The position numbers and the translations under genes were made by a program. Below the pieces are notes generated by a model. The model was given only the letters and a program-made list of their open reading frames with translations, ran no database searches and was not told where the DNA came from. Shown in pieces: positions 43,363 through 52,311 of a DNA stretch of 64,000 nucleotides. The DNA is from Chloroflexi bacterium CFX6 (GTDB taxonomy: Bacteria; Chloroflexota; Anaerolineae; Anaerolineales; Villigracilaceae), in NCBI GenBank assembly GCA_030263595.1, contig SZPG01000032.1, positions 1 through 64,000 on the forward strand, given 5' to 3'. How positions within the stretch are numbered: position 1 is the stretch's first letter; the number at the start of each line of letters is the position of its first letter.

Positions 43363-44334
43363 ATGCCCGCCGTCCTTTTCACCGCCCCCTACATGATCCC
43401 ATTCCTGGATCGCTTCAAACCCGTCTTCGACAAATACGGCATCGAACTCCTCATCCCCGAAGTGAAAGAACGCCTGGAGGAAGACGACCTGTTGAAATAC
43501 GCCGGTCAATTCGATGGGACGATCTGCGGGGATGACCGTTACACCGCGCGCGTCATCGAAGCCTGTTCCCCGCGCCTCAAAGTGATCTCGAAATGGGGGA
43601 CGGGGATCGATTCGATTGACGCCGAAGCCTGCTCCCGTTATTCGATAAGCATTGGACGCACCCCGAACGCTTTCACCACCCCCGTAGCGGACACCGTCCT
43701 CGGATACATGCTCGCCTTCGTCCGCCGCCAGCCGTGGATGGATCAAGAGATGAAAAGCGGAAAGTGGGAAAAGATTCCGGGCAAAACATTGAGCGAGTGT
43801 ACGCTTGGCGTGATCGGCGTGGGAAATATCGGAAAAGCCGTTACGCGCCGCGCCCGCGCCTTCGGCATGAAGGTCTACGGAACGGACATCGCCGAGGTTG
43901 ACCACGTCTTCGTCGCCGAAACCGGCATCGAGATGACCGGTCTCCACTTTCTACTTTCCAATTCGGATTTCGTCTCGCTCAATTGCGATTTGAATCCGAC
44001 AAGTTATCATTTGATGAATTCCAATACCTTCGCATTGATGAAACCAACCGCCGTCCTCATCAACACCGCCCGCGGATCCATCCTCGAGGAGAAAAGTTTA
44101 GTCGCCGCGCTGCAGGCTGAACGTCTCGCGGGAGCCGCATTGGATGTCTTCGAGGCGGAACCCCTTCCGCTGGACAGTCCGTTATTGAAAATGGATAACG
44201 TCCTGCTTGCCCCGCACAACGCCAACTCCAGCCCGGCCGCGTGGGAGCGCGTGCATTGGAACACGATCAGGAATTTGCTGGAGGGATTGGGGATTCGATT
44301 TTCGTACACGGATTTCACGGACGACACGGAATGA
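43363..44334 (+). CDS. D-isomer-specific 2-hydroxyacid dehydrogenase (SerA-like)
   Basis: 323 residues. NAD-binding LGVIGVGNIGKAVTRRARAF, substrate-site ISKWGTGIDSID, catalytic Arg/Glu/His regions (NTARGSILEE, ALDVFEAEP, APHNANSSP). It lacks the ACT domain of biosynthetic phosphoglycerate dehydrogenase. It starts directly after the cytidylyltransferase stop, so both probably serve one sugar-acid or sugar-alcohol pathway of the cluster. Exact substrate unknown. Confidence 0.9.
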   Translation: MPAVLFTAPYMIPFLDRFKPVFDKYGIELLIPEVKERLEEDDLLKYAGQFDGTICGDDRYTARVIEACSPRLKVISKWGTGIDSIDAEACSRYSISIGRTPNAFTTPVADTVLGYMLAFVRRQPWMDQEMKSGKWEKIPGKTLSECTLGVIGVGNIGKAVTRRARAFGMKVYGTDIAEVDHVFVAETGIEMTGLHFLLSNSDFVSLNCDLNPTSYHLMNSNTFALMKPTAVLINTARGSILEEKSLVAALQAERLAGAALDVFEAEPLPLDSPLLKMDNVLLAPHNANSSPAAWERVHWNTIRNLLEGLGIRFSYTDFTDDTE

Positions 44335-44358
44335 ATTTGAACTGACGGAGGCGATAGT

Positions 44359-44553
44359 ATGCAAACTCGAAGGAAATTCGAGGGTAAACACTCGGAATTG
44401 ACAGACGCTCACGATGCCCAATTGCTCAACTACTTGAAATCAACCGAAGTTGAAGTGGGGCTTTTGTCGAATTTCGGTCGTCAGGCTGAATTTCATCGTA
44501 AAATCTTCGATAACTCACGCAAGGGTTCGTTGACTTGGACGAAGAAACCGTAA
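44359..44553 (+). pseudogene. C-terminal fragment of a GxxExxY protein
   Basis: 64 residues. The segment LTDAHDAQLLNYLKSTEVEV and GLLSNFGRQAEFHRKIFDN match the C-terminal half of GxxExxY proteins (PDDEXK_3-like), which are normally about 125 residues. The N-terminal half with the GxxExxY motif is missing, and the upstream sequence does not encode it in any frame I could see. It nevertheless has an ATG with GGAGG upstream, so it may be expressed. Probably a remnant left by deletion. Confidence 0.65.
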
Positions 44554-44608
44554 GAATAAATCCGTCTCCGTGTAATCCGTGTTATCCGTGTACAAAAAGA
44601 AAATTCTC

Positions 44609-45364
44609 ATGGCTAAAACAGTTCTCATCACCGGCGCAGGCGGAGGGATCGGGCGGGCTTGTGTACGCCATTTTTCTGAAAGAGGCTGGCGCGTCATTGG
44701 CGTTGACCGTTCAGAGTTTGGAAGTGATTTTCCGAAAAATGGACATTTCATTCAAGCCGATATTTCGCATCCCGATTCCGCCGAGGTGATCTTTCGACAG
44801 GCGAAAAGTTTTCATCCCACCCTGGATGTGCTGGTGAACAACGCCGCGGTGCAGGTCGCCAAACCGCTGATCGAAACGACTGTCGAAGAATGGGACGCGG
44901 TGATGGCGTCCAATTTGCGTTCGGTGTTTTTGTTCGTGAAACTGGCGCATCCATTGATGAAAGCCGCCGGAGGCGGGGCGATCGTGAACGTATCGTCCGT
45001 GCACGCCATCCAAACGTCGGCGAATATCGCCGCGTACGCCGCCTCGAAGGGCGGGCTGCTCGCCCTGACCCGCGCCATGGCAATCGAGTTCGCGCCGGAT
45101 AACATCCGCGTCAACGCCGTCCTGCCCGGCGCAGTGGATACGCCCATGCTCCGCGCGGGACTCGGACGCGGGCACGTGGGCGGCGGCGGCGTACAGGAGC
45201 GGCTCGATAACCTCGCGCGCAGGACCGTCAGCGGGAAGGTGGGCAAGCCCGAAGAGATCGCGCACGCAATCTACTTTTTGGCGGATAACGAGCAGTCGGC
45301 GTTTATGACCGGTCAGGCGCTGGTCGTGGATGGGGGCGCGACGGCAAGACTCAGCACGGAGTAA
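44609..45364 (+). CDS. short-chain dehydrogenase/reductase (SDR)
   Basis: 251 residues, classical SDR. Cofactor motif VLITGAGGGIGRACVRHF, VLVNNAAVQVA, and the catalytic Ser in VNVSSVHA with YAASKGG (Tyr and Lys). C-terminal MTGQALVVDGG. FabG-like, but its place in a polysaccharide cluster next to a hydroxyacid dehydrogenase suggests a sugar substrate. The start at 44609 was chosen because it gives the standard N-terminus; a GGAG-like site is not seen. Confidence 0.9.
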   Translation: MAKTVLITGAGGGIGRACVRHFSERGWRVIGVDRSEFGSDFPKNGHFIQADISHPDSAEVIFRQAKSFHPTLDVLVNNAAVQVAKPLIETTVEEWDAVMASNLRSVFLFVKLAHPLMKAAGGGAIVNVSSVHAIQTSANIAAYAASKGGLLALTRAMAIEFAPDNIRVNAVLPGAVDTPMLRAGLGRGHVGGGGVQERLDNLARRTVSGKVGKPEEIAHAIYFLADNEQSAFMTGQALVVDGGATARLSTE

Positions 45365-45375
45365 CCATACGTTCC

Positions 45376-45412
45376 GAAGGCTTGAACGACTCCCCGCGTC
45401 GCTCAAGCCTTC
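45376..45412 (+). terminator. hairpin after the SDR gene
   Basis: GAAGGCTTGA (45376-45385) pairs with TCAAGCCTTC (45403-45412), loop of 17 nt, no U-tract. Weak terminator candidate. Confidence 0.4.
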
Positions 45413-45434
45413 TGGGCGGTAAAGAGGCAAACAA

Positions 45435-45788
45435 ATGAAACTCTCAACCTTTCAATTGACGCGTTATCTCTTCCTCTTCACAGCCGCAGTCCTCGCGGCG
45501 TTTGGAGGGGGGTCTCTCTTGCGGATCAGCGCAAACCCCGACCGGACATTTCTGTATGCGTTCTATGCGCTTGCCATGTTTGGCGATGCAATAGCCATCG
45601 TATTTTGCGCATGGCTTTTGAGCAAAAGGATGAAATTCGCCTTTCACGTCTCTGTTTTGATTCTTGCGCTCAACATCTTCCTGACGGTTTTCGACCAATT
45701 CGGTCTTGTGGACCTACTCTTTGTGCTGCTGAACTTTGCCGCATTGATCGTCCTCCTCGCGGCTCGCAAGGAATTTCTCCCCGCATGA
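45435..45788 (+). CDS. small four-helix membrane protein, unknown
   Basis: 117 residues with four hydrophobic segments (LFLFTAAVLAAFGGGSLL, FLYAFYALAMFGDAIAIVF, FHVSVLILALNIFLTVF, LLFVLLNFAALIVLLAA). No catalytic motif. Its stop overlaps the start of the MptE/DUF115-like gene by four bases, so both are likely made together. I do not recognise a family. Confidence 0.7.
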   Translation: MKLSTFQLTRYLFLFTAAVLAAFGGGSLLRISANPDRTFLYAFYALAMFGDAIAIVFCAWLLSKRMKFAFHVSVLILALNIFLTVFDQFGLVDLLFVLLNFAALIVLLAARKEFLPA

Positions 45789-46591
45789 AACAAACGCTGA
45801 AATCCATTCTTCCGAATCCCATCCTGCAAATCCTCAAGAACTCCTACGACGCCGTCCGGCGCCTGCGGCAGGCGCCGGACGCGTACCTGCACCCCTGGCG
45901 GCGGATCAGCCGCGAACGCATGGCTGGATATTTCAACCTCCATCGCGGCGAACGATGCTTCATCATCGGCAACGGGCCCAGCCTCAAGCGGACCGACCTG
46001 ACCAGACTCAAAAACGAATTCACCTTCGGGATGAACCGCATCTACCTGCTCTTCCCCGAACTTGGATTCACGACGACTTACTTCGTCTCCATCAACGACC
46101 TGGTCATCGAACAATGCGCCGACGAGATCGCCTCCCTGCCGATCCCCAAGTTCATCGCCTGGCATTCCAACCGTCACTTTCAGAGAATGCCCGAGGATAT
46201 GATCTTCCTCTACACCACCTACACGGGAGCGCGGTTTGCCTACGACATGACGCGCCGCATCTGGGAGGGCGCCACGGTGACCAACGTCGCTTTGCAACTC
46301 GCGTTTTACATGGGCTTCGAGCGTGCCATCCTCATCGGCGTGGATCACAATTTCGCCTCGAAGGGCGACGCCAACAAAACCGTCGTCTCGACCGGCGACG
46401 ACCCCAATCACTTCGACCCGCGTTATTTCGGCAGGGGTTTCCGCTGGCAACTGCCCGACCTGGATACCTCCGAGATCGGTTATACCCTCGCGCGCGAAGC
46501 CTATCGCAAGGCGGGACGCGCAGTTTTGGACGCGACCGTCGGCGGGAAGTTGACCGTCTTTCCCAAAGTGGATTACGACAGCCTGTTTTAG
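45785..46591 (+). CDS. MptE/DUF115-like protein
   Basis: 268 residues. The segment RCFIIGNGPSLKRTDLTRLK followed by TFGMNRIYLL and, later, ILIGVDHNF is the conserved core of DUF115 (6-hydroxymethylpterin diphosphokinase MptE-like) proteins, whose bacterial members are tied to surface glycosylation, including the Maf flagellin-modification proteins. In archaea MptE makes a pterin cofactor, but here the context is glycan synthesis. Longer frames upstream overlap the membrane protein and are artefacts. Its exact reaction is unknown. Confidence 0.82.
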   Translation: MKQTLKSILPNPILQILKNSYDAVRRLRQAPDAYLHPWRRISRERMAGYFNLHRGERCFIIGNGPSLKRTDLTRLKNEFTFGMNRIYLLFPELGFTTTYFVSINDLVIEQCADEIASLPIPKFIAWHSNRHFQRMPEDMIFLYTTYTGARFAYDMTRRIWEGATVTNVALQLAFYMGFERAILIGVDHNFASKGDANKTVVSTGDDPNHFDPRYFGRGFRWQLPDLDTSEIGYTLAREAYRKAGRAVLDATVGGKLTVFPKVDYDSLF

Positions 46592-46642
46592 GTTTCGGAT
46601 TTACGATTCGTGATTGACCTCCGACCTTCGACTCTTTCTCCC

Positions 46643-47677
46643 GTGAACCTGCCTCCCCCTCCCGAACGCCCCCTCGTTTCGATTGTGACCCCCTCCTATA
46701 ACCAGGCTCGCTACCTCGAACAGACCATCCGTTCCGTCCTCGAGCAGGAGTACCCGCGCATCGAGTACATCGTCATTGACGGCGCATCCACGGATGAGTC
46801 GGTGGAGATCATCGAGAAGTACGCTTTGGAATCAGACAGCCTGCCGTCGAATACCCGGAAGCGAGCTTCTGGAATCCATAAGATAAGTCATTGGGTCTCC
46901 GAAAAAGACAGCGGACAAGCCGATGCCATCAACAAGGGACTGGCGCGCGCGGCGGGTGGGATCGTCGCATGGCTGAACTCGGACGATTTCTATTTCCCCG
47001 GCGCGGTCGCTTCGGCGGTGAAGGCGTTCGAGGCGCATCCCGAAGCGGGACTGGTCTACGGCGATACGGTCGCCGTGGATGAAAACGGCGAATTCATCCA
47101 CTTCCCCAAATACGCGCAATGGGATTTGGATGACCTGCTCACCTTCCACATCCTCGGACAGCCAGCCGTTTTTATGCGTCGTGAAGCGCTCGAGAAAGCC
47201 GGGTATCTCGATCCGTCCTTTCATTTTCTCCTCGATCATCATTTATGGATTCGCATGGCGTCGCGCGCTCCGATGGTATATGTCCCTGAACGCTGGGCGG
47301 CGGGACGTTTTCACGAATCCGCGAAGAACGTGGCGCAGGCGGAGAAGTTCGGCGAGGAGGCGTTTCGCATTTTGGAGGGGGCGGAAAGCGATCCGCTTGT
47401 ATCCGGCGCGTTGAGGCGGGTCAGCCGTCGGTCACGCGCCGCGGCGCTGCGCATTAATGGGAGATACCTCCTCGACGCGGGAAAAGCCCGGCAGGCGTTC
47501 CGATCCTATTTGCGGAGTCTCATCGCGCATCCAGCCACCGCGCTCGTGGAATGGAAGCGGATCGTTTTTTCGTTTCTGAGCCTGTTCGGGTTGGGCGTCC
47601 TGCAAAAGCATTACAACCGCTGGCGCAAACAAAGGGCGCAGAAGCGCGCGCTTTCGGAATCAAATGGGCGGAGGTAA
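46643..47677 (+). CDS. family 2 glycosyltransferase
   Basis: 344 residues. PLVSIVTPSYNQARYLEQTI, VIDGASTDESVEIIEKY, and AWLNSDDFYFPGAV with the SDD version of the DxD motif; VYGDTVAVDENGEF follows. A hydrophobic C-terminal region (about 300-335) may touch the membrane. About half identical by eye to the GT2 at 49231. Start set at GTG 46643, because the upstream bases (TTGACCTCCGACCTTCGACTC) are a dispersed non-coding repeat seen also at 21989. Confidence 0.87.
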   Translation: MNLPPPPERPLVSIVTPSYNQARYLEQTIRSVLEQEYPRIEYIVIDGASTDESVEIIEKYALESDSLPSNTRKRASGIHKISHWVSEKDSGQADAINKGLARAAGGIVAWLNSDDFYFPGAVASAVKAFEAHPEAGLVYGDTVAVDENGEFIHFPKYAQWDLDDLLTFHILGQPAVFMRREALEKAGYLDPSFHFLLDHHLWIRMASRAPMVYVPERWAAGRFHESAKNVAQAEKFGEEAFRILEGAESDPLVSGALRRVSRRSRAAALRINGRYLLDAGKARQAFRSYLRSLIAHPATALVEWKRIVFSFLSLFGLGVLQKHYNRWRKQRAQKRALSESNGRR

Positions 47678-47678
47678 A

Positions 47679-49202
47679 ATGCCTGAGCCTATGGACGGCA
47701 AATCCTTCATCGCTCCGAACCGTTGGGCGCTGGCATTCGTGCTGGCGCTTTTGTTCGGGTTGGGGCTGGGCATCCGCCTGACCGACCTGACCGACCTGCC
47801 GCTCGATTTTCATCCCACCCGCCAGTTGTTCTCCGCCATCAAAGCGCGCGGCATCTATTACCAGACCGCGCCCGGCATTCCCGAATGGCAGCGCGAGGTT
47901 GCATTGCGCGCCTACGACGCCGAAGCGGTCATCGAGCCGCCCGTGATTGACGGTTTGGTCGCCGCCTCCTATCGCGTGTTCGGCGAATATATGTGGATCG
48001 CCCGCATCTATTCCTCGCTGTTCTGGATCGTCGGCGGGATATTCCTGTTCCTGCTCGCGCGCGAATTGCTGACGCTGGACGAGGCGCTTCTTTCCCTGAC
48101 CTTTTACCTGCTCCTGCCCTACGGAGTTTTTGCCAGCCGATCCTTTCAACCCGATCCCTTGATGGTGACGTTGATTCTCATTGGCTGCTGGGCGGCATTG
48201 CGTTGGAGTCGCCAGCCCGCGTGGACGTGGGCGTTACTGGCTGGGATCGCCGGCGGGCTTGCCATCTTCGTCAAATTGACGGCGGCGTTTTTTATTGCGG
48301 GAGGATTCATCGGCGCGGTTCTCTCCCGTCATTCGTTCAGGGAGGCGCTGCGTCAGTCTCAAGTGTGGGTCATGGCAGCGCTGACGGTTCTACCCGGCGC
48401 GGCGTACGTCGTCTATGGCGTTTACGTTGCCGGTTATCTGGGGTCGCAGTTCAACGGACGTTTCTTCCCGGAACTATGGAGCAATCCATTCTTTTACCTG
48501 CGCTGGGAGGGGAAGGTCGCATTGATCCTGGGGCATCTCGGTCTGGCTCTGGCTTTGCTGGGTTTGTTCTTTTTACGCACGCGGCAAGGCCGGATCTTCG
48601 CGACCGCCTTGTGGGTGGGTTACGCGTTCTTCGGAATGTTTTTCGGCTATCATATTTCGAGCCACGATTATTACAGCCTGCCGCTCGTTCCCATCGCGGC
48701 ATTGTCGCTGGGGGCTTTGGGCGGGGTGACGGTCCGGGCGTTGGCGGAGCAGGCTTCGGGGTCCGGTTGGACGCGTGCTTTTATCCGTATGATGTTATTG
48801 TTCGTCGCGGCGATGACCTTCTGGCAGACGCGCGTCGAATTGCTATCCGTGGATTATCGTCCGCAGGCGGCGTTCTGGGCGTCGGTGGGCGAGGCGCTCG
48901 ATCACCAACCGTCCGTGATCGCGGTGACGCAGGACTACGGCTACCCGCTGGTGTATTGGGGCTGGCAAAGAGTCACGGTTTGGCCCGAAGCGCGGGGCGA
49001 GTTTTTCGGCGCGCAAAGCAATGAGGATACGGCGAGCCGCTTCGACAGGCTGACCTCCAACAAGGCGTATTTTCTCGTCACCGATTCCGACGAACTGGAC
49101 CGCCAGCCGGGTTTGGAGGAAATCCTGCGCGGGAATTATCCGATCCATGCGGAGGGAGAGGGTTTTGTCATCTTCGATCTGACGCGGCGATTGGGAGAGT
49201 AA
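47679..49202 (+). CDS. GT39/ArnT-like membrane glycosyltransferase
   Basis: 507 residues, about 11 membrane segments. First outer loop: LTDLTDLPLDFHPTRQLFSA, the acidic loop of PMT_2-type GT-C enzymes; FASRSFQPDPLMVTLILIG and FGYHISSHDYYSLPLVPIAA are also typical. It transfers a sugar from a polyprenyl-phosphate donor at the outer face. GGAGGT lies three bases before the ATG. The C-terminal soluble part (about 400-507) holds DYGYPLVYWGWQRV. Confidence 0.85.
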   Translation: MPEPMDGKSFIAPNRWALAFVLALLFGLGLGIRLTDLTDLPLDFHPTRQLFSAIKARGIYYQTAPGIPEWQREVALRAYDAEAVIEPPVIDGLVAASYRVFGEYMWIARIYSSLFWIVGGIFLFLLARELLTLDEALLSLTFYLLLPYGVFASRSFQPDPLMVTLILIGCWAALRWSRQPAWTWALLAGIAGGLAIFVKLTAAFFIAGGFIGAVLSRHSFREALRQSQVWVMAALTVLPGAAYVVYGVYVAGYLGSQFNGRFFPELWSNPFFYLRWEGKVALILGHLGLALALLGLFFLRTRQGRIFATALWVGYAFFGMFFGYHISSHDYYSLPLVPIAALSLGALGGVTVRALAEQASGSGWTRAFIRMMLLFVAAMTFWQTRVELLSVDYRPQAAFWASVGEALDHQPSVIAVTQDYGYPLVYWGWQRVTVWPEARGEFFGAQSNEDTASRFDRLTSNKAYFLVTDSDELDRQPGLEEILRGNYPIHAEGEGFVIFDLTRRLGE

Positions 49203-49230
49203 ATGGTATGATTTGGCTGGTTTCAATTCG

Positions 49231-50076
49231 ATGAATATCCTTCCGCTGGTTTCCATCGTCACCCCATCCTTCAACCAGGCGCGCTTCCTCGATGCCACGA
49301 TCCGTTCCGTGCTGGAACAGGATTACCCGCGCATCGAATACCTCATCGTGGACGGCGGCTCGACCGATGGAAGCGTGGAGATCATCGAGAAGTATGCGGA
49401 GGGTTTGGAATTCAGCAGCCCGCTTCTGGAAGACCGACAGCAATCTGTCGGAATCCATAAAGTCAACTATTGGGTCTCTGAAAAAGATCAAGGTCAGACG
49501 GACGCCATCAACAAGGGATTTGCGCGGGCGCAGGGAGACATCCTCGCATGGATCAATTCGGACGACACGTATGAACCCGGCGCGATCTCTGCCGCGGTGA
49601 AATATTTGCAGGAGCATCCCGAGGTTGGGCTGGTCTACGGCGACGCCAACTTCATTGACGAAGGAGGACGCGTGATCGGCAAATTCGCGGCGCGCCAGAC
49701 CGATTACGCGCGGCTGCGCCGCGGATACGTCCACATCCCGCAGCAGGCTTCGTTCTTTCGCGCGGGTCTGTGGCGCGAGGTCGGGCCGCTCGATCCATCC
49801 TTTTACTTTGCGATGGATTACGATCTTTGGGTGCGCCTCGCGGCGCGCGCGCCGATCCATTACACCCCGCAGACGTGGGCGAACTTCCGCTTGCATTCCA
49901 GCGGCAAGACCATCGCCGACGACGACCGCTGCTGGCCCGAGATGATCCGCATCCACCGCAGGGACGGCGGGAACCGGCTTTCGATCATCGTGGCAAAGTA
50001 TTACGTGCGGAAGATCGTCGCTCCGTTGCTCAACTGGCGGCGGAGACTCCAGATGCGCCGTTACGCAGACAGGTGA
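49231..50076 (+). CDS. family 2 glycosyltransferase
   Basis: 281 residues. PLVSIVTPSFNQARFLDATI, IVDGGSTDGSVEIIEKY, AWINSDDTYEPGAISAAVKY and FYFAMDYDLWVRLAARAP (a late acidic/Trp motif of GT2 enzymes). Strongly similar to the enzyme at 46643, so the two probably act on similar sugars in the same repeat unit. Start at ATG 49231 is normal for the family. Confidence 0.9.
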   Translation: MNILPLVSIVTPSFNQARFLDATIRSVLEQDYPRIEYLIVDGGSTDGSVEIIEKYAEGLEFSSPLLEDRQQSVGIHKVNYWVSEKDQGQTDAINKGFARAQGDILAWINSDDTYEPGAISAAVKYLQEHPEVGLVYGDANFIDEGGRVIGKFAARQTDYARLRRGYVHIPQQASFFRAGLWREVGPLDPSFYFAMDYDLWVRLAARAPIHYTPQTWANFRLHSSGKTIADDDRCWPEMIRIHRRDGGNRLSIIVAKYYVRKIVAPLLNWRRRLQMRRYADR

Positions 50077-50080
50077 CCTC

Positions 50081-50797
50081 GTGAAAAAACGTTTGTTTGC
50101 CCCCCCATCCGTTGAGGACCTGATTCAACTTTTGCAGGCGTGGCGCTTCTGGGTTTTGAGCGGTCTGGTCGGCGCGCTGCTCGGCGGACTCGTGTACCTC
50201 ATCCTCCCGCCGGACTTCCGCGCCCGCGCAACCGTCGTGGTGGACTTCAACATGGAGCAGGCATGGCCCGTGGACTCGGACCGCGAGTTGTTCTATTATC
50301 TCGAACGCGAAACGCGCAAACTGGAGGAGGTCGCGCGGTCCGATGAAACGCTTGCCAAAGTTGCGGAGGCGGTGGGCGGCGTGACCGTATTCGATTTGCG
50401 AGACGGCGTATTGGAATTGAGCGAACCGGCGGACGGCGGCTGGCATTTTTACGCGAACGATCCCGATCCCGCGCGCGCCGAACAACTCGCATCCATTTGG
50501 GCGGAGGCGTTCGTTGTCGAAGTTCGCGAAGGCATCGAAACCGCCGTCGCCCTGGACGCGGCTCGCAAGGCGCTCGAAGCAAACCCGGCCGACGAAGAAC
50601 TTTTATCGCGCGTCGGCGAACTCGAATCGAAATCGCTGGGCATCACGCCCGAGTTGCAAATTTCCCCCGCGCAAATCAACGATTTGAACCCGCAAAGGCG
50701 CGTCGGTCTTGCAAACCATATTTTCGCCGGGGCGGTCATCTTCGCGGCGCTCGGCGCGTTGTTCATCCTTTTCTTTGGAACGGGCAGGCGTGCGTAA
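50081..50797 (+). CDS. Wzz-like chain-length regulator
   Basis: 238 residues. Membrane helix near each end (about 24-44, LSGLVGALLGGLVYLILP; about 210-232, FAGAVIFAALGALFILFF) and a helical external part, the layout of Wzz/Wzc-N proteins that set polysaccharide chain length. No tyrosine-kinase domain. GTG start 4 nt after the GT2 stop. It overlaps the polymerase gene by eight bases, and Wzz with the polymerase is the expected pair. Confidence 0.75.
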   Translation: MKKRLFAPPSVEDLIQLLQAWRFWVLSGLVGALLGGLVYLILPPDFRARATVVVDFNMEQAWPVDSDRELFYYLERETRKLEEVARSDETLAKVAEAVGGVTVFDLRDGVLELSEPADGGWHFYANDPDPARAEQLASIWAEAFVVEVREGIETAVALDAARKALEANPADEELLSRVGELESKSLGITPELQISPAQINDLNPQRRVGLANHIFAGAVIFAALGALFILFFGTGRRA

Positions 50798-52268
50798 ACC
50801 GACGCTCGATTCGCTGGCGCGCATCCTATGGGCGCTTGTCCTCGTGACCCTCCCGGTCACCAGTTTTCGATTCATGCCGTTCATGGGCGCGGGGACGTTC
50901 GTCCGCCCGCTGGCGCTTTATCCATTGGGATTGCTCATGCCGGTCCTGCTCTACCGGATTTGGACGAAACGCCTCACGCGTCCCTGGAACGGGACCCTGA
51001 CCATCCTGCTTGCCTTCACGCTGACGGCGCTCCTCTCCACCGCGTTCGGCTCGCTGCTGGCGCCCATCGAACTGCGCGGCGTGGGCTTCTGGGACCGCGC
51101 CCTGCGCGCCTGGATCACGTTCGTCATCGGCCTGTCGTTTTTCCTCTCCGCCGTGTGGATGAACCGTAACGAAGACGATCTCAAATTCTCATTGAAATGG
51201 CTGCTGGCGGGATTAATTCTGCACATCGTCTGGGGAGGAATACAGGCGGTGGGATTGCAAATGGGTCTGCGCGGCGAATTGAACGAGATACAGAACCTCT
51301 TCTCGATACGCGGTCTGCCGCGCAACAGGCGCATCGCGGGTTTTGCCTACGAACCTTCGTGGCTGGCGGGTCAACTGGCGGCGTTGTATCTTCCCTGGTT
51401 GTTCGCTTCCTTATTGACGCGGTATCGGTTATCGAAATTCAAATGGCTGGAACCCCTCCTTCTGCTGGGCGGGGTTGTCATCCTCCTGTTGACTTATTCA
51501 CGCGGCGGATTGTTCATCACGGTCGGCGCGGTCATTTTGACTTTCCTTGTGGCGGGTTCGGAAACAAGAAGGAGTGTGTGGAATTGGTATCGGGCAGGAT
51601 TCCGCCGGGACGCCGGGGAAGGTCAAGGGAGGAGGATTCAGGCTGTGGGGAGTCGGATCGTCCTCAGTCTGGTCCTCATCGGCGCGGTGGTCGGCGCGGG
51701 GGTCTTTCTGGCGGACAAGGGGTACATCGCCGCGTTGTGGAATTCGTCCGCGGAGAGTTTGTGGGATTACGCCATCGACGCGTATCTCGGTCCGCGCCTT
51801 GCTTACGTGATCGCCGCGTTGGATTCGTTTCGGTCGCATCCTCTGACCGGCGTGGGGCTGGGCGCGAGCGGCTTTACAATGTATGCCAATATGCCCGACT
51901 GGGCGTTGAGCGGCGTGCCGGAGATCGCGCGACAGTTGAGCCCGTCGTCCAATTTGTATCCCAACCCAAAGAACTTTTACGTCCGCCTGCTGGCTGAAAC
52001 CGGCTTGCCGGGATTCCTTTTGTATGTTTCGTTTTTGTTTGCCATGCTGGCGTACGCGCTCAAGGGATTGCGCCGGGCGGAATCGTTTTTGCGCTTCGTC
52101 GGCGCGGCGGGATTTTTCAGCGCAGCCGCCATCGCCGCGCAGGGCATCTCGCAGGATTCGTTCGCGATGCCGGAGATGTGGATCAACCTGGGCATGTTGG
52201 CGGGCGTGATTGCGTTAAAATCGGAAAACGCACCGCGACCTTCAAGTCGCAGCCCGAAAGGCGAATGA
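50790..52268 (+). CDS. O-antigen ligase-like polysaccharide polymerase (Wzy_C)
   Basis: 492 residues, about 11 membrane segments. A large external loop contains GFAYEPSWLAGQLAALYLPW and later GVGLGASGFTMYANMP; LLTYSRGGLFITVGAVIL is the Wzy_C signature (TxSRG). It links repeat units or attaches the polymer. Starts with GTG at 50790 inside the end of the Wzz-like gene; a longer upstream frame would lie antisense-free but inside that gene and was rejected. Confidence 0.87.
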   Translation: MRKPTLDSLARILWALVLVTLPVTSFRFMPFMGAGTFVRPLALYPLGLLMPVLLYRIWTKRLTRPWNGTLTILLAFTLTALLSTAFGSLLAPIELRGVGFWDRALRAWITFVIGLSFFLSAVWMNRNEDDLKFSLKWLLAGLILHIVWGGIQAVGLQMGLRGELNEIQNLFSIRGLPRNRRIAGFAYEPSWLAGQLAALYLPWLFASLLTRYRLSKFKWLEPLLLLGGVVILLLTYSRGGLFITVGAVILTFLVAGSETRRSVWNWYRAGFRRDAGEGQGRRIQAVGSRIVLSLVLIGAVVGAGVFLADKGYIAALWNSSAESLWDYAIDAYLGPRLAYVIAALDSFRSHPLTGVGLGASGFTMYANMPDWALSGVPEIARQLSPSSNLYPNPKNFYVRLLAETGLPGFLLYVSFLFAMLAYALKGLRRAESFLRFVGAAGFFSAAAIAAQGISQDSFAMPEMWINLGMLAGVIALKSENAPRPSSRSPKGE

Positions 52269-52311
52269 TTTTTTTCTTTTGAACCACAGAGTCACGGAGA
52301 TCCAAAAAATA

